From NCBI GenBank assembly GCA_963828405.1, contig CAWHEG010000031.1:3224001-3288000 (forward strand): DNA of 64,000 nucleotides. Reading direction: 5' to 3'. This document shows, one piece after another, positions 61,969 through 64,000 of the stretch. A program made the translations under genes and the position numbers. Source of the stretch: JANMJD01 sp963828405. GTDB taxonomy: Bacteria > Actinomycetota > Acidimicrobiia > Acidimicrobiales > Ilumatobacteraceae. The notes under the pieces were generated by a model. The model searched no databases. It had not been told where the DNA came from and was given only the letters and a program-made list of their open reading frames with translations. Position 1 is the first letter of the stretch. Each line of letters begins with the position of its first letter.

Positions 61969-62648
61969 CCGCTGCGGTCCTGCGGGGCGAGGAACTCGAC
62001 GTCGGACAGCCTACGCAGCGAGAACGCCGCGCCGTCGCCGATCGGCAGTGTGCCGATCCGGCTGACCGAGGCATGCATCAGCACGAGCCGCTCCCACTCC
62101 CACGGGGTCGGCTCCAATCCGAGCAGGTGGTTGATGATCACCGCATTGGTGCCGGCATGGGCGACGAGGACGATCCGCTGATCGGGATCGGGCATCGTCC
62201 ACACGGGCAACGTGTCCGACACCCGTTCGATCCCCCGCTCGGCCAGGAACAGACCGCACCCCTCGCGCACGCGGGCGACGAAGTCGATCGGCCGCTCCCC
62301 GCCGAGGTGATCGAGACCGCGCCACTGGTCGTGGGCCGGACGGGCGCGCTCCTCGCGGAACGCCTGCTCGGCGTGCTCGGCCGGGGTCCCGTGCCAGGTC
62401 GGATCGCGGATCTCCTCCAGCCACATGTGCACCTCCTCGGGCCGTCCGAGCCGTTCGTAGAGCGGGGCGGCGGTCTGGCGGGCACGAACCATCGGCGAGA
62501 CGTAGACCTCGTCGAAGCGCTCCCGGGCGAGGAACTCGGCCATCGCCGCCGCCTGGCGGTGACCGAGCTCGGTCAACGGTGGGTTGGTCACGTTCAGGCC
62601 GTCGCGGGTCCATTCGGGTTGTCCATGGCGGACGAGAACGATCTCCAT
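61965..62648 (-). CDS. Histidine phosphatase (phosphoglycerate-mutase-like)
   Basis: A 227-residue phosphatase. The RHG catalytic motif is VLVRHGQPEW at residues 4-13, with a second Arg in SPMVRARQTAAPL near 53 and the C-terminal His in VAHAGTNAVIINH. The length suits phosphoglycerate-mutase-like phosphatases, with an extra insertion (EERARPAHDQWRGLDHLGG). The ATG at 62648 has GGGAG 5 nt upstream; a GTG two codons earlier is less likely because it sits inside that SD. Confidence 0.9.
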   Translation of the reverse strand: MEIVLVRHGQPEWTRDGLNVTNPPLTELGHRQAAAMAEFLARERFDEVYVSPMVRARQTAAPLYERLGRPEEVHMWLEEIRDPTWHGTPAEHAEQAFREERARPAHDQWRGLDHLGGERPIDFVARVREGCGLFLAERGIERVSDTLPVWTMPDPDQRIVLVAHAGTNAVIINHLLGLEPTPWEWERLVLMHASVSRIGTLPIGDGAAFSLRRLSDVEFLAPQDRSG

Positions 62649-62778
62649 AGGCACTCCCGGGAACGTTCGGCGCCTCGGTGCGCCGGGCTTCCATCCTGGC
62701 AGACGGGCCCGTCGGCGGGGGGCGCGTACACCCGCATCGTCAGCCCCAGGTCGACCGCCGACGGCATCGGCGACGCCC

Positions 62779-64000
62779 TCAGTTGAAGCTGCCCTGCCCG
62801 AAGATGGCCGAGCCGTGCTCGGTGACCCGGGCCAGCGCCGCGGCGAGGCGGCCGACGTTGCTGCAGAAGCGCTCGGCGTCGGCGATCGTGTGCTGGACCG
62901 ACAGCGTCCACTGCTCGCTCTTGCCCCACGGCGGCAGGAAGACGCCGCCGTTGTGCTGGAACAGGAAGTGGCAGTGGCTCAGGGCCGTGTCGATGGCCAG
63001 GAACTCGCGGTAGTTGCGCGGCACGGTCGGTCCGAACACCAGTGAGCCTTTCAGTCCGGTGACGTGGCCGTGGGCGGGCACGCCGGCGGCGGCGAGCAGC
63101 CCGACGGAGGTGTCGAGCATCTGCGCGCCGAGGCGCTCGCCGTGGGCGTAGGCCTGGTCGTCGAGGATCTCGGTGAGCACGGCGCGCGCCGCCGCCATCG
63201 TCAGCGGGTTGCCGTTGAAGGTGCCGACCTGGTCGTAGCGGCCGTCGGTGATCGCCGAGGCGACGTCGCTCGACATGCCGACTGCACCGCACGGCAGACC
63301 GCCGCCGAGGGCCTTGGCCAGACAGACGATGTCGGGTGTCACGCCGTACTTGGCCGTGCAGCCACCCCGGTGGACGGTGAGACCGGTCTTCACCTCGTCG
63401 AAGGCGAGCAGCACGCCGTAGCGGCGGGTGAGCTCGCGCACACCGGCGAGGTAGCCGGGCTCGGGCTCGATGATCCCGGCGTTCATCAGCATCGGCTCGA
63501 TGATCATGCCGGCGATCCGGCCGTCCTCGGCGACGAGCACCGCCTCGAGCGCGGCGAGATCGTTGAACGGCACGATGCGCACCATCTCGGCGCTCGCCCG
63601 GGTCACGCCGCCGCCCGGGATGCGGTGCGGCGCATCGGCCGGTCCGAGCTGGTCGACGGAGCGGAAGATCGAGACCATCACCGAGTCGTGGTGGCCGTGG
63701 TACGAGCCCTCGATCTTGATGATCAGGTCACGCCCGGTGATGCAGCGCATCAGGTGCACGGCGTCCATCGTCGCCTCGCTGCCCGAGTTGCCGAATCGCC
63801 ACATCGGCAGACCGAACCGTTGCTGGAGCGCCTCGGCGACGACGATGGCATCCTCGCCCGGCTGGGCGAAGTGCGTGCCCAGGGCGACCCGTCGGCTGAC
63901 CGCCTCGACGATCGCCGGGTGGGCATGGCCGACGACCATCACGCCGTAACCGCCGTGCAGATCGACGTACTCGGTGCCGTCGACGTCCCAGACGTGGGCG
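62779..64000 (-). CDS. Class III aminotransferase (glutamate-1-semialdehyde aminomutase-like), partial
   Basis: The 5' end lies beyond the window; about 407 codons are visible. PLP-fold blocks: GNSGSEATMDAVHLMR, IKIEGSYHGHHDSVM, FDEVKTGLTVHRGG, the Schiff-base lysine in CLAKALGGGLPCGAVG, and GTFNGNPLTMAAARAVL. The features resemble HemL but FDEVKTG replaces the HemL FDEVMTG, so it is called a class III aminotransferase of HemL type and not assigned to heme synthesis. Neighbouring genes do not help. Confidence 0.88.
   Translation of the reverse strand, partial: AHVWDVDGTEYVDLHGGYGVMVVGHAHPAIVEAVSRRVALGTHFAQPGEDAIVVAEALQQRFGLPMWRFGNSGSEATMDAVHLMRCITGRDLIIKIEGSYHGHHDSVMVSIFRSVDQLGPADAPHRIPGGGVTRASAEMVRIVPFNDLAALEAVLVAEDGRIAGMIIEPMLMNAGIIEPEPGYLAGVRELTRRYGVLLAFDEVKTGLTVHRGGCTAKYGVTPDIVCLAKALGGGLPCGAVGMSSDVASAITDGRYDQVGTFNGNPLTMAAARAVLTEILDDQAYAHGERLGAQMLDTSVGLLAAAGVPAHGHVTGLKGSLVFGPTVPRNYREFLAIDTALSHCHFLFQHNGGVFLPPWGKSEQWTLSVQHTIADAERFCSNVGRLAAALARVTEHGSAIFGQGSFN

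Noticed and set aside
1..64000. tRNA, rRNA, riboswitch or CRISPR arrays
   Set aside because: None recognised by eye; no regular spacer-repeat pattern and no cas gene. A covariance-model search would be needed to exclude small RNAs.

Overview
The window is high-GC DNA with dense gene packing, frequent ATGA/GTGA overlaps and many GTG starts. The gene families point to an actinobacterium: a mycothiol ligase (MshC), phosphatidylinositol-phosphate synthase next to a PatA-type acyltransferase, F420 enzymes (NpdG and a luciferase-like oxidoreductase), inositol-3-phosphate synthase, the EF-G-like FusA2 type, DUF222/HNH, DUF4032, DUF4188, DUF5995, and menaquinone as the quinone. Acidimicrobiia is the best guess, but that is inference from family content; no rRNA is present.

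Layout. 1-24.9 kb is mostly housekeeping: a DEAD-box helicase, a lipid pair (pgsA-patA), EF-G2, a molybdopterin oxidoreductase, thrS with its HIT-protein neighbour, plsC, mshC, npdG, fabI, a MaoC hydratase and an F420 LLM enzyme. Single genes of other kinds lie among them: a TIR-TPR protein, a decapitated subtilase and a DUF222/HNH protein. 25.1-28.7 kb holds the most unusual locus: two translationally coupled genes, each with its own N-terminal Rieske [2Fe-2S] domain, fused in one case to a glutamate-synthase FMN/[3Fe-4S] core and in the other to a pyruvate-oxidase-like ThDP enzyme. 28.9-33.7 kb is an accessory stretch: DUF4188, an NRAMP remnant, two vapBC-type toxin-antitoxin pairs, an S41 peptidase and a LysM/L,D-transpeptidase lipoprotein.

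33.8-52 kb carries much of menaquinone biosynthesis (menG, menF, menD, menH, menA, menE; menB and menC are not here). It is interrupted at 37.1-43.0 kb by an insertion-sequence graveyard (IS30, IS66, IS3 and a second IS66 remnant, plus a broken duplicate of menF) and by a lower-GC pair encoding a secreted trypsin-like protease with a ricin-like C-terminus and a lipoprotein. Upstream of menD lie short decayed copies of menD and of a ligB-like gene. 52-64 kb returns to ordinary genes: SDR, YbaK, a nitronate monooxygenase-like enzyme, a PH-domain protein, CtaA, inositol-3-phosphate synthase behind two LacI-type palindromes, TetR, an AbiEi/DUF559 protein, a methyltransferase, a histidine phosphatase and a partial class-III aminotransferase.

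Caution: at least eight single-base frameshifts break otherwise well conserved genes (EF-G2 three times, FabI, LLM, L,D-transpeptidase, IS66, SDR). Two are contractions of C/G homopolymers. This looks more like residual sequencing error than biology, and those genes are annotated here as probably intact in the organism.
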